Assembly (NCBI GenBank): GCA_963851105.1
Contig: CAWKNP010000008.1
Coordinates: 434,001-498,000 of the forward strand
Source: DATARN01 sp963851105
GTDB lineage: Bacteria; Actinomycetota; Acidimicrobiia; Acidimicrobiales; Palsa-688
DNA length: 64,000 nucleotides
Reading direction: 5' to 3'
Under the pieces are notes generated by a model. It did not search any database. It saw nothing but the letters and a program-made list of their open reading frames with translations, and was not told the DNA's origin. A program made the translations under genes and the position numbers. Shown piece by piece: positions 17,928 to 26,364 of the stretch (its first letter is position 1; each line of letters opens with the position of its first letter).

Positions 17928-18365
17928 TCAGGGGTCGTCTCCTGCTGCTCCCACCACAGCGTCACAATTCCTTCTCTCAGCGAGGATCATCTCGACGACG
18001 CGTCGGACGTAGATGTCGGCTGGCGCAGACGGGAAGACGAGGTACGCCTGAACGCCTTGGCTCTCCACCTCGATGGCCGCGTCCATGTACCGCCACAGCT
18101 GTCGCGACATGCGTAGCAGATTGGGCCTCATTCGGAGGGGGGCAATCAAGTCCCAACTCGTCGCCTTGACCTCAAAGATGGCCGAAGCCGTTGGTTCACC
18201 CCCGGGCGACCGATCGAACACCACCCAGACATCGGCGCGCCCGCGACGTCCGTTGGCCTCGACGACACGGCGCTCATGCTCCGCACCGCCGCTCAACGCG
18301 AAATCCGCCTTGACCAAATTCTCGAACTTCCGACCGGCCACGAACCGAGGCGGTTGGCCCGTCAT
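17928..18365 (-). CDS. Orphan PD-(D/E)XK-like protein
   Basis: 145-residue protein from ATG 18365 (TTG 18398 would add 11 residues). I do not recognise a named family. The arrangement resembles a restriction-endonuclease-like core: an N-terminal helix with Glu (GRKFENLVKADFALSG), an Asp on the strand in RRGRADVWVVFD, then the E-x-K strand in ASAIFEVKATSWD. A helix RMSRQLWRYMDAAIEVES, a strand VQAYLVFPSAPADIYVRRVVE and a short tail follow. That D...ExK layout is characteristic of many nucleases and of Holliday-junction-type proteins. No methyltransferase or specificity partner is adjacent. The nuclease idea is inference from the motif. Confidence 0.6.
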   Translation of the reverse strand: MTGQPPRFVAGRKFENLVKADFALSGGAEHERRVVEANGRRGRADVWVVFDRSPGGEPTASAIFEVKATSWDLIAPLRMRPNLLRMSRQLWRYMDAAIEVESQGVQAYLVFPSAPADIYVRRVVEMILAERRNCDAVVGAAGDDP

Positions 18366-18670
18366 GATCGCCCGCCAACGGGACGTCGGCCCGACCAACT
18401 TCCGGGAGCGTACCTCCGAAACGACAGGTCCACTCGGCCATCACCGTCGCCCCGACCGTTGTGATCGCTCGCGGCCGCCATCTGCCTGGAAGTGAGATCT
18501 GGGCCCGGTCGCGGCGAGTCCCCGAGCCGTCCACAAGGACGTTCGTATCTTGTCGGCGCCCGTCACGTTCGAACGCGTTTACTGAGCGCAGGGCTGGTGC
18601 CGAACTAGGACGATGGCGGGCCCGCCGGCCGAAAACCCAACCGGGGCGACGGAGATGGCACAATGCCTTG

Positions 18671-19036
18671 GTGAGCTTCGACCTCGTGGTGTGGGATTCC
18701 GACGACCCCATGACCGACGAGCAGGCGAGTGCCTATGTTCGGAGCATCTACGACCAGGCCGACGCCGACCGTGCTGAGCATATCGATGACCCGAGCGAAC
18801 GTATTCTCTCGTTTTTCGCCGAGTGCACAAATCGTTGGCCTGGCGAATCAGAGACCTCCCCGTGGGCGTCGTGGCCAATCGAGCTAACCATGCCAGCAGT
18901 TGCATCGATCAATCTTCAGTGGTCTACACCCGAGGCGACGATCAACGAGTTGCTTTCTCTAGCGCTCGCAAATGGACTTACAGTCTTCGATCCGCAAGGC
19001 GAGCATGTGATCCATCCCCCGCGGCTCCTCTTCTGA
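18671..19036 (+). CDS. Hypothetical small acidic protein (SFDLVVW family)
   Basis: 121-residue acidic protein with start GTG 18671. It opens MSFDLVVWDSDDP, a beginning shared by many small uncharacterised actinobacterial proteins, some of which I recall as immunity-type or toxin-associated proteins; that link is weak. The middle has Trp/Pro-rich PWASWPIELTMPAVASINLQ, and the end reads LANGLTVFDPQGEHVIHPP. No signal peptide or membrane segment. It is divergent from the nuclease-like gene (305 bases between starts). Codon use is less biased than in the core genes, in keeping with accessory origin. Confidence 0.6.
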   Translation: MSFDLVVWDSDDPMTDEQASAYVRSIYDQADADRAEHIDDPSERILSFFAECTNRWPGESETSPWASWPIELTMPAVASINLQWSTPEATINELLSLALANGLTVFDPQGEHVIHPPRLLF

Positions 19037-19168
19037 TGGCGATGCACGTCGGTGGCGATTGCCTCTCCTCAACCGCAGTCAGCCGGTGCCTGATCGCCTC
19101 CAGACGCGAAGGCTGGGGATGACACAGGAGATTCCGTCTGCGTGCGACATTATGTTGTGCTGCAGGAT

Positions 19169-19184
19169 GTGCCGTTACCGAGCG
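19169..19184 (+). repeat. 16-bp dispersed repeat, copy 1
   Basis: GTGCCGTTACCGAGCG, identical to 21353-21368 and one base different at 31889-31904. All three copies lie in non-coding DNA of the 16-36 kb accessory region. Confidence 0.7.
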
Positions 19185-19297
19185 AAGCGTTGGTGCGGTT
19201 CTCGCGTTTGCCGTATGCGCGGGATGCCTGGGCGAGGCCGGGGGCCAGGCTGGGATCCAGAGACCGGCGCTGGAGCTGGGCTGCGGCGCCTACGATC

Positions 19298-19609
19298 TCA
19301 TCGGTGTTGTTGGTCTCCCGACGCCCAGACGTGGATGACAGACAGTGGGATGCGTTCGGGTTCGGGAGGAAACTGATCGCCGAAGATCTCACGTAACAGA
19401 CCGTGCACCGCCGGGTGAAGCCGGTCCTCGGCGAAGTGGTCGCAGTCCTGCCGTGATTCCCACACATCGATGTAGCGCAACCCGCCTTCAGGGCGCTCAA
19501 CCGCGAGGTGGGTGATCAGCCCCTTGGCTGGCTCGTCGCCGAGCGCCTCGACAATGCGCCAGTAGAAGGCGGCGTCGATCGGAACATCCTGGGTGAAAGC
19601 GTAGGTCAC
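19298..19609 (-). CDS. Antibiotic-biosynthesis-monooxygenase-like (ABM fold) small protein
   Basis: 103-residue protein with the pattern of a dimeric alpha/beta-barrel: MTYAFTQDVPIDAAFYWRI, then GLITHLAVERPEGGLRYIDVWES and a helix CDHFAEDRLHPAVHGLLREI. The strand-turn-strand with RYIDVWES followed by F..RL.P is typical of ABM-domain proteins. The catalytic role is unknown; such proteins can be small heme- or quinone-acting oxygenases or structural dimers. The gene starts 42 bases from the TetR start and faces away from it across a near-perfect palindrome, so TetR control of this gene is likely. Confidence 0.7.
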   Translation of the reverse strand: MTYAFTQDVPIDAAFYWRIVEALGDEPAKGLITHLAVERPEGGLRYIDVWESRQDCDHFAEDRLHPAVHGLLREIFGDQFPPEPERIPLSVIHVWASGDQQHR

Positions 19610-19624
19610 GTGAACTCTCTCTAC

Positions 19625-19649
19625 TTGATCCGGAGGTCCTTCGGATCAA
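19625..19649. promoter_or_regulatory. 25-bp palindromic operator between divergent genes
   Basis: Arms TTGATCCG (19625-19632) and CGGATCAA (19642-19649) are perfect inverted repeats, and the core between them is nearly symmetric (AGG-T-CCT at 19634-19640). It sits in the 42-base gap between the ABM-like gene and the TetR gene and includes the GGAGG upstream of the TetR ATG. It is the probable TetR binding site, allowing autorepression. Confidence 0.75.
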
Positions 19650-19651
19650 TA

Positions 19652-20305
19652 ATGGCGGACGTGGACGAACAAGTCAAGGCACGCCTATACGACCGAACCG
19701 GGCGCCAAGCCCGCTCAGCCGAGACGAGACAACGAATTATCGACGCGGCGCGCGACCTCATCGTCGCCGACGGGTATCGCGCCACCACTATCGCCGGCAT
19801 CGCAACCCAGGCCGGGGTCAACGTCGACACGGTCTACGAACTGGTGGGACGCAAACCGGTGCTGCTCCGGGAACTCATCGAACAAGCGATCTCCGGTACC
19901 GACCACGCCGTCGCCCCCGACGAGCGGGACTACGTCCAAGCCATCAAAACCGAACCCCATCCCGCCACCAAGCTGGCCATCTACGCCCAGGCAGCATGCC
20001 GAATCCAGGAGCGCATGGCCCCCTTGCTACTCGCGCTGCGCGACGCGTCGTCCACCGAGCCGGAAGCCAACCAGATATGGCAAGAGATCAGCAAGCGGCG
20101 AGCCGAGAACATGCGTCACCTCGTCCGAGACATCCAAGACTCCGGCGGACTGCGAGATGACCTATCCATAGACGAGGCCGCCGATGTGCTGTGGGCGTTG
20201 AACAGCTCCGAGGTGTTCCTCCTTTTCACCGCAGAACGCGGCTGGTCAACCAAACAGCTCGAGCATTGGCTGGCCGATACTTGGCGACGCGTCCTCTTGA
20301 ACTGA
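19652..20305 (+). CDS. TetR-family transcriptional regulator
   Basis: 217-residue repressor starting at ATG 19652. The DNA-binding domain is at about residues 22-70: RQRIIDAARDLIVADGYRAT, then TIAGIATQAGVNVDTVYELVG with the helix-turn-helix. The C-terminal ligand/dimer domain (about 80-217) is all helical and not assigned to a ligand class. A GGAGG lies 15 bases upstream, inside the palindrome at 19625-19649, so repressor binding would also mask the ribosome binding site. The likely target is the divergent ABM-like gene plus itself. Confidence 0.88.
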   Translation: MADVDEQVKARLYDRTGRQARSAETRQRIIDAARDLIVADGYRATTIAGIATQAGVNVDTVYELVGRKPVLLRELIEQAISGTDHAVAPDERDYVQAIKTEPHPATKLAIYAQAACRIQERMAPLLLALRDASSTEPEANQIWQEISKRRAENMRHLVRDIQDSGGLRDDLSIDEAADVLWALNSSEVFLLFTAERGWSTKQLEHWLADTWRRVLLN

Positions 20306-20430
20306 TACCGCCCGACACTGATCCACCCAAACATCGGCAAATGCAAAACAGTCCAGGGGGCATCTCGACATTCGCCGAAGTAGGATGCGTGCCCTTGCCA
20401 CGGGCGCACTCCGGTCGGCATCGCTGATTG

Positions 20431-21246
20431 TCACCTGCGATGTGCCGTGACGAGGCTCGCGTGTTCCACAAATATTGCCGTTCCTGTATCGCCGACCAAT
20501 TCCATCAGGGCGCGCTCCAACGCCTGCTCGAGTTGGGCGAATTGGTCCGGTGGCAGCAATTCTGGGAGGTAGGTCAGAAGAAGGGCTTCCTTGGCTTCGT
20601 CGACCGTTACGATTTTCGACACGGAAAACGACTTCATTTCAGGCGACGTGAACCCGGCGTCTGTTAGAAGTGATGCGAGATCGTCGCGTTGCAAGGCGCG
20701 ACCATCCTGGAGGGATGGGATGTCCACTGGGTGACCCGCGGTCACGTCTCGCCACGCGCCACGCAGCGCCGCCCACAGGGTTTCAACACCTTCTGGTGGC
20801 GCGGCCGGGAGAACTGCGCCCAGCATCCCGCCCCTACGCAGTACCCTGGCCGTCTCTGCCAAGACGGCCTCGAGTGGTTGCAGCAGCATGAGCGCAAAGT
20901 GGCAGGACACGGTGCCGATGACCCCGGTCGCGAAGGGAAGACGTGCCGCGTCGGCCCGGGTCAATGGGATCAAGCGTCCGAGCCGCCGTCGGGCAGCTTC
21001 GAGCTCAGCAACATTCCAATCGACTCCGGCGGATGAACCTTGCGGTCGAAGGAGTTCAAGGAGGTGACCGTCCCCGCACGCGATATCGAGAATCGGTTCG
21101 CCACCTCGGCCGATCGCATCGGCAAGGACCCGATACGAGCTGCGACCGGCGCGATCCGACATGGCACCCAGCACCAGCGAGGTCGCGCCCGGGTGGCGGT
21201 CATGCCATTCTTGGAGGTACTTTCCGGCCTGCCCACCGTTCATCAC
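20431..21246 (-). CDS. Class I SAM-dependent methyltransferase
   Basis: 271-residue methyltransferase. Motif I is ILDIACGDGHLLELL (about residues 52-66). The acidic loop is AGVDWNVAELEAARRRL, the motif II-like segment is LTRADAARLPFATGVIGTVSCHFALMLL (shown in part), and post-motif RVLRRGGMLGAVLPA follows. It resembles UbiE/Methyltransf_11 members that act on small molecules. No neighbour indicates the substrate. Several adjacent Met codons at the start leave a one-codon ambiguity. Confidence 0.85.
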   Translation of the reverse strand: MMNGGQAGKYLQEWHDRHPGATSLVLGAMSDRAGRSSYRVLADAIGRGGEPILDIACGDGHLLELLRPQGSSAGVDWNVAELEAARRRLGRLIPLTRADAARLPFATGVIGTVSCHFALMLLQPLEAVLAETARVLRRGGMLGAVLPAAPPEGVETLWAALRGAWRDVTAGHPVDIPSLQDGRALQRDDLASLLTDAGFTSPEMKSFSVSKIVTVDEAKEALLLTYLPELLPPDQFAQLEQALERALMELVGDTGTAIFVEHASLVTAHRR

Positions 21247-21352
21247 CTCATGATGTCACCCATCCGCCGCGGCCGTCCGAAATGGACGTACGCAGGGGTG
21301 TCGGTAGCGCCAGACGCTGATGGCGCGTTCGCCGTTCCTTCGCGCTGAGGTC

Positions 21353-21368
21353 GTGCCGTTACCGAGCG
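21353..21368 (+). repeat. 16-bp dispersed repeat, copy 2
   Basis: GTGCCGTTACCGAGCG, identical to copy 1 at 19169-19184. It lies in the non-coding stretch between the methyltransferase start and the Thr-rich protein stop. Confidence 0.7.
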
Positions 21369-21470
21369 CGGTGCACCGCATAACCACCGACGACCCGCCT
21401 GGACCCGCGAGCACAAGATATCTCCAGCTGCAGGGCAGTGACCACCCGATGGATTGCGTTGAACGGGACT

Positions 21471-22013
21471 TTAGCCTTGCTGACGTCTTCGATAACGCGT
21501 GAACCCGACCGTAGCGACCACAGCGCCTCCACTCAAGACCAATCCGGTGACGATCTCAAGCGCCAAGCCGCTGCGGTTCTTCGACGCTGCACTGGCCTTC
21601 AGGGCCCCAGCGGCGTTCACTGTTGCCCCGGTCGTTAGCAGAGTAGTGCTGGTCGTAGATGCAGGTTCCCCCAGCGTTGTAGGCGGGGAGGTCACATGGA
21701 GAGTGCTAGGCACACTTGACGTTGTCACCAACGGAACCTTGCGGGTGGTTGTTGTGGATGGGCGGGGGTTAGGCGTTGTCGTAGTAGTCGGCAAAGAGTC
21801 GCACGATCGGACGTTGCCACCCGGTAGAATAAAGTCGCAAAAGGGTAGTGCGAAAGTAGTAGACGGGTTAGCAGGCATCGTGGTGCTCGTCGTGGGTGTC
21901 GTCGTACTCGTCGCTACAGTGGAGGTAGTATCGAGAGCGCTCGACACAATGGTCTTAGCGGCCGAGGTGACCAAGGCGACGGGCCCCAAAAGGAATAAGG
22001 TGCCAACAGCCAA
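21471..22013 (-). CDS. Thr/Ser-rich cell-surface protein with C-terminal membrane anchor
   Basis: About 180 residues. The N-terminal hydrophobic segment (LAVGTLFLLGPVALVTSAA) acts as a signal or first membrane segment. Residues about 30-130 are a low-complexity Thr/Ser/Pro stretch interrupted by a short Cys-containing loop (LPFCDFILPGGNVRSCDS). A C-terminal hydrophobic helix (IVTGLVLSGGAVVATVGF) is followed by a basic RYRRRQQ tail, the layout of a surface protein anchored from outside. The only ordinary start in frame is TTG 22013; no ATG or GTG lies upstream before a stop, and no clear RBS is seen. Function unknown. Confidence 0.65.
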   Translation of the reverse strand: MAVGTLFLLGPVALVTSAAKTIVSSALDTTSTVATSTTTPTTSTTMPANPSTTFALPFCDFILPGGNVRSCDSLPTTTTTPNPRPSTTTTRKVPLVTTSSVPSTLHVTSPPTTLGEPASTTSTTLLTTGATVNAAGALKASAASKNRSGLALEIVTGLVLSGGAVVATVGFTRYRRRQQG

Positions 22014-22507
22014 CGGTGCTGATAGACGCAGTATTTGTAGGTGAACAATGCCTTGATAATAGCGTCAGATTTCACACTCGTCAATCCCCCACTCCTGCCG
22101 CTATCGACCGCTCAGCACCGTGCGGGATATCGCCGCAGGTTGGCCGGAAGGTCATAGCTCAGCGGTATTTCCCCGTGACGGAAGGATCCAAAATGCATCG
22201 AGTGGGCCGGCACACGGCGGCGCCGCCCGGCCGCTGACCCTCTGAGCGTTATGTAACGGAGCACTGGTGCCGAAGTAGGACGGTAACGCGGCGGGCAAGA
22301 GTTGACGAAGAGGTCCGGCTGGTTGAAGTGGCTGCGTCACCGGCGCGGTTTTTTTAGTCGTCCTTGCTCCAACGATGTATTTGGTGGCTGGGATGACCGC
22401 CAGCTCCGAAACGATCTACTGCGCTCGCTTCGCCGCGATTAGAGGACCGCACGTTCCAGGCGGGGAGGGGTCACGCCGCCGGCGTTTAGGCCACGTTTAG
22501 GCCTGGA
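22014..22507. other. Gene-poor stretch with repeat-like motif
   Basis: About 490 bases without a supported gene. At 22264-22282, CTGGTGCCGAAGTAGGACG matches 18594-18612 at 18 of 19 positions, another non-coding site. A short T-run near 22350 follows GC-rich sequence, but I see no convincing stem. Confidence 0.45.
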
Positions 22508-25270
22508 TCACAGCCCCGAGCATTGCCCGGTCCGGGCGCCGGTGACATTGTTCGGCTGCAGATCGTTCGTCGGCGCCGGGGTGTTGCCCGAGCAGGTCAG
22601 CGAGCCGCCGAGGGTGTTGCCCTCGACTTCAGGAGCCGCGTCCTCGGCGAAGGCACCTGTCCCGCTGTTGCTGTTCATCGAGACGCCGTTCGTCGTGCCG
22701 TTGTGGCCGACCTCGAGTCCCGCGTGGTTCGCCGTGAAGGAGAGCTGACCGTGCACGGTGTCGCCGAGGCACAGGTCGTCACCGGGGTCGCCGATCAAGA
22801 CGAACCCGGTGGAGCCGATGACGGTGACGGATTGCACAGTCGAGTTGCACACACTGATGCCCGCCGGGCTGTCGGTAGCGCTGAGCGCGCCCTTCAAGGT
22901 CGAGTTGCTGACGATCACGACGGTGCCGGAAGCGACTGAGATTCCGCCTCCGACGGTGGCGCTGACGATGCACCACGACCCGCCCGACAAGATGACGGCA
23001 CCTGGAACGTTCCCCGTCAGATTGTGGTCACAGGTGGCCTGCGTCAGCCGGACTCCCGCGTTGTTCGCCGCGTTCGGGTCGGGTGTGGCCGAACTCGCTG
23101 TGGCGGTATTGTGCAAGGTGGTTCCCGCCGCGGAGGGGCTTACGTGCACCGTGAGCGTGAAGTTCACGGTGGCATTGAGCGGCAATGTCGCGGCGGAGCA
23201 TGTCATCGTGCCCGGCGATCCCAGCGGTGGGTCGGTGCAGGTCCATCCGCCGGGATGGGTCTCGGCCACGAATGTCGTTCCCGCCGGCAACGGATCACTC
23301 AGCGAGGGTGAGGCGGAATCGGACGGGCCGTGGTTCACGACATGCAGGGCGTAGGTGATGTTCGAACCAGGCACCGTTTGAGTCGGCCCCGTCTTCGTTG
23401 TCGCAAGGTCGGCCGACGCAACGACCGTCACGTTCGCGTTGCCGGAATTGTTGAGCGGGTTCGAATCCGGGGTCTGGCTACTCGTCGTCGCGGTGTTCGA
23501 CAGCGTCCCCGGCGGCGTGGACGGTGAAAGATGGACGACTAGCGAGAACGTGATCGATTGAGAGGGCGTCAACGATGGCCCGCTGCACGTTACGACCCCG
23601 TTGCTGCCGACGCCGGGATTCGTGCAGTTCCAACCGGTCGGTCCTGCCGTCTCACCGACAGACACGAAGGTTGAGTTCGCGGGCAACGCATCACTGATGC
23701 TGGGGTTGAGTGCGGTATACGCGCCGGCGTTGGTCGCGGTAATCGTGTAGGTCAGGTCGGTCCCAGCCGTCGCCTGCGCCGGAGCGGTCTTCGAAGTGGT
23801 CAGATCAGCCGTCGGCGTCGCTGTCGAGAACCAGATCGGGTCGATGACATTGTTCGCCGACGCGCTGAACGCCTGCCGGTTGCCGGAGAAGACGCCAAAG
23901 AGTGTCGTGCCCTCCGCCTTGATCTGCTGGTAATCGCCGAGGTCGCGACGGCCTTGGACACCGGTCCCCGCGGTCGGTGAGAGAAACTGCTTGAGCACGT
24001 CGTCCTGGAACGTGAGGCCGTGATCGGTGCTTCGGGCCAGGTGCGCCGAGAACTGCGGAAAGCCTCCGGACGTTCCGTCGAATGTGTCGTACAACACGCC
24101 GACCGTCCCGTCACTAGTGACAGCGACCGACGGCAGAGCAGTGTCGTGAGATGTCGAGACGGCGACCGGGTAGCCGGCTGCGACATTGAGATTGCCAGCG
24201 CCGTCGTAGGAGAGCCGGTCGATGTACATCGTGTTGCGTTGGGTGGTGGTGGCACCGTCGTCGTCGCGGCCGAAGACCACATAGACGTCCCCGTTCGTCG
24301 GGTCAACGGCCACGTGGTGCACTCCACCCTGAAGCGTGTTGGCCTGGCCGAAGGAGTAGTCGTACTCGTCCTGGGAGAACGTCGAGCTGAGAGTGATACC
24401 GGTGGCGCTGCCGTTGAGCGTCCAGCTCTGGTTCGAATCAGCCGTGCGATTCAGATGCAGGGTGACTGTCCTGGGCGAGGAGGCACCGGTCGAGGTCTGC
24501 CAAAGGGCGTACACACGCCCGTTGCTCCGGTCCTTGGCCAGGCGCGGGCTCCCGTTTGCGCCATTCCCGGGATCCTGGCTCCCGGCAATCTGGTTCCGCG
24601 TGAAGTTCGGCGGTGCGCTGTTCACCGAGCCCTCTACGCGCGCGCTGTGGCCGCCACCGAGTTCGTCGTAAGAAACGAACGCGTCGTCGTTCGCCGCTGT
24701 AGTCGCGTCACGGTTGATCACGATCCACGGCTGGTCGACGATGCCCGGTGAGCTCCCATCCGGGTTCGTAAGTTGCGCGGGGTTCCCGGTCCATCCCCAC
24801 GAGGACGATTGCGTCGGGTCGCTTGTCGACCCACTCGTGATGTCAAATCCGCCCATCGGGTTCTTCATGAGAAACGTGCCGTACAGGGTGCCGTTGCGTC
24901 CGTAGTCCACGGTCTGGTCACACGGACACCCCGCTGGCCGACCGGGAGGCGCGGCTATCGAGAACTCTTTCGTCCATGTCTGGCCGCCATCGGCCGTGTA
25001 CCACAGCGGCGCGTTGGCGCCCCACCCGCCGGAGAACGACGTCATCGTGGCCTGCTGCCCGTTAGCCGGATTCAGCGCGGCGCTCGGCTCCGAGCCGCCC
25101 TGGCCGTCGGTCGTGGCGAAGTTGGCGACGGTGTTGTTGACCGCCGGGTCGACGACGAAGGGCGTCGGTAACGCTGCGCTTGCCGGCACCGCGTTGCCCA
25201 GCTGCACGAGCGCGACCGGCACGAGAAGCGAGACCCCGACGAACAACCTGACGAACCACGCGTTGCGCAT
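22508..25270 (-). CDS. Large secreted sialidase-like (BNR-type) protein with two DUF11 domains
   Basis: 920-residue exported protein. Signal peptide: MRNAWFVRLFVGVSLLVPVA... with cleavage near ASA-ALP (about residue 33). Residues about 40-490 look like a beta-propeller of the exo-alpha-sialidase type, with Asp-box-like turns (YTADGGQTWTKEF, STDHGLTFQDD) and repeated DPTNGDVYVVFG elements. Two DUF11 (isopeptide-type Ig-like) repeats follow at roughly 495-620 and 625-745 (ADLTTSKTAPAQATAGTDLTY..., ADLATTKTGPTQTVPGSNITY...). The C-terminal 170 residues are beta-helix-like and Ser/Thr/Asn-rich. The start ATG 25270 has a G-rich RBS. No catalytic sialidase residues are certain. Likely surface or matrix protein. 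Confidence 0.75.
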   Translation of the reverse strand: MRNAWFVRLFVGVSLLVPVALVQLGNAVPASAALPTPFVVDPAVNNTVANFATTDGQGGSEPSAALNPANGQQATMTSFSGGWGANAPLWYTADGGQTWTKEFSIAAPPGRPAGCPCDQTVDYGRNGTLYGTFLMKNPMGGFDITSGSTSDPTQSSSWGWTGNPAQLTNPDGSSPGIVDQPWIVINRDATTAANDDAFVSYDELGGGHSARVEGSVNSAPPNFTRNQIAGSQDPGNGANGSPRLAKDRSNGRVYALWQTSTGASSPRTVTLHLNRTADSNQSWTLNGSATGITLSSTFSQDEYDYSFGQANTLQGGVHHVAVDPTNGDVYVVFGRDDDGATTTQRNTMYIDRLSYDGAGNLNVAAGYPVAVSTSHDTALPSVAVTSDGTVGVLYDTFDGTSGGFPQFSAHLARSTDHGLTFQDDVLKQFLSPTAGTGVQGRRDLGDYQQIKAEGTTLFGVFSGNRQAFSASANNVIDPIWFSTATPTADLTTSKTAPAQATAGTDLTYTITATNAGAYTALNPSISDALPANSTFVSVGETAGPTGWNCTNPGVGSNGVVTCSGPSLTPSQSITFSLVVHLSPSTPPGTLSNTATTSSQTPDSNPLNNSGNANVTVVASADLATTKTGPTQTVPGSNITYALHVVNHGPSDSASPSLSDPLPAGTTFVAETHPGGWTCTDPPLGSPGTMTCSAATLPLNATVNFTLTVHVSPSAAGTTLHNTATASSATPDPNAANNAGVRLTQATCDHNLTGNVPGAVILSGGSWCIVSATVGGGISVASGTVVIVSNSTLKGALSATDSPAGISVCNSTVQSVTVIGSTGFVLIGDPGDDLCLGDTVHGQLSFTANHAGLEVGHNGTTNGVSMNSNSGTGAFAEDAAPEVEGNTLGGSLTCSGNTPAPTNDLQPNNVTGARTGQCSGL

Positions 25271-25370
25271 ATTCCACCCCCGCCCCCTACGACGGCGACC
25301 CCGAATGCGCCGTCGAACCGACGCTCGGGACGATACACCGCACGACGCCGCCTACGCAGAGTTGTTGCGA

Positions 25371-25946
25371 TCAGGTGAGGGTGAAATTGGCCACGACGGT
25401 CCGGCCGGTCTCGACCCGGAGGGTCGCAGTCTGGCCGTCGCGAGTCTCTTGAACGACATAGGAGCCGGAGGCGACCTCAAGGCGGTAGCTGCCGTCGGCG
25501 GCGGTCTGTGTGCGGGCCACCTCGTGACCGCCCGACTGCGCCACGATGGCCACACCCGGGACTCCGGTCTGCGACTGGCACGCGCCTGCACCCCCGCCCA
25601 CTCCCGGCTGGCCGCAGCTCTGGTAGACGTAACCGAAGATCGCGCCACGTCCGGTGTTCGCCGGCGGCGGGCTCGCCGCAACCAAGGTCGTGGGAACGTC
25701 GACGTTGGTCGGCGTGGTAGTTGTCACGACCCTCCCTTCGGCGTCGACCAGGGCCGTCGTGGCGGTTGTGGCCCGAGGCGCGGTGCTCGTCGACGAGGTT
25801 GACGCGCCAGCCCCGCTGATGACCGGGGTGGTCGCGACCGATCGTTTAGCGGCCACCTGGGATCCCGAACCCGAAGAGCACGCTCCTGCCGCCAACGGCG
25901 CGGCGACAAGAACGGCCACCACGACCGTGTGTGACCGCCAGCCCAT
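25371..25946 (-). CDS. Lipoprotein with carboxypeptidase-regulatory-like domain
   Basis: 191-residue lipoprotein. Signal peptide with lipobox LAAGAC, giving lipid-modified Cys at about residue 23. A Thr/Ser/Ala-rich linker (about 30-90) leads to a prealbumin-like fold at about 100-191: GAIFGYVYQSCGQPG, VPGVAIVAQSGGHEVARTQT, ADGSYRLEVASGSYVVQE and TGRTVVANFTLT, the pattern of CarboxypepD_reg domains. Start ATG 25946 (GTG six codons upstream possible). It is located just downstream of the large secreted protein gene on the same strand (about 100 bases apart) and may be co-expressed with it at the cell surface. Confidence 0.78.
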   Translation of the reverse strand: MGWRSHTVVVAVLVAAPLAAGACSSGSGSQVAAKRSVATTPVISGAGASTSSTSTAPRATTATTALVDAEGRVVTTTTPTNVDVPTTLVAASPPPANTGRGAIFGYVYQSCGQPGVGGGAGACQSQTGVPGVAIVAQSGGHEVARTQTAADGSYRLEVASGSYVVQETRDGQTATLRVETGRTVVANFTLT

Positions 25947-26322
25947 GACAGCGATGATAGGCACACTGCAGCCGCCCCGCCGCCGGCGCTTTCGACATTT
26001 CAGTCGGGCCCCGTGCGACGTAACGAATGTTCTGTCGAAAATCGACGGCAAATCAAAGAGGTCCCGAACAACGCGGAACTGGGAGCGGCAGAGTACGTCG
26101 TTTCGTTGATGGAGAAAGAGTAGGCGACCGACAGATGCCAGTGTCCGTCGCTGCGGCGTGAAGACAGCTGCGAAGACATGGCTGCGGCTACTCCAGCGGA
26201 TCTTGGTTATCAATTGGGGGTCGTATCGGGGCTTTTCCGGCAAGGGAGGCGGAGTGACGAGGTCGACGCAAAGGAGCGCGCCTGTTCAAGGCCCAAAGTA
26301 CATTGCGCGAGAACCGGCGGAC
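25947..26322. other. Intergenic stretch
   Basis: About 375 bases upstream of the lipoprotein gene. No supported gene, although frames remain open on the minus strand into the lipoprotein. Confidence 0.35.
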
Positions 26323-26353
26323 CCGAGCGTTACCGGCGTTCGGTAACGCTCGG
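26323..26353. repeat. Perfect 13-bp inverted repeat hairpin
   Basis: CCGAGCGTTACCG (26323-26335), a 5-base loop GCGTT, then CGGTAACGCTCGG (26341-26353). It lies 11 bases beyond the recombinase relic stop on that gene's downstream side. There is no T-run in either direction, so it may be a terminator-like stem or a recombination site rather than an intrinsic terminator. Confidence 0.85.
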
Positions 26354-26364
26354 TCCGTTGGAGT

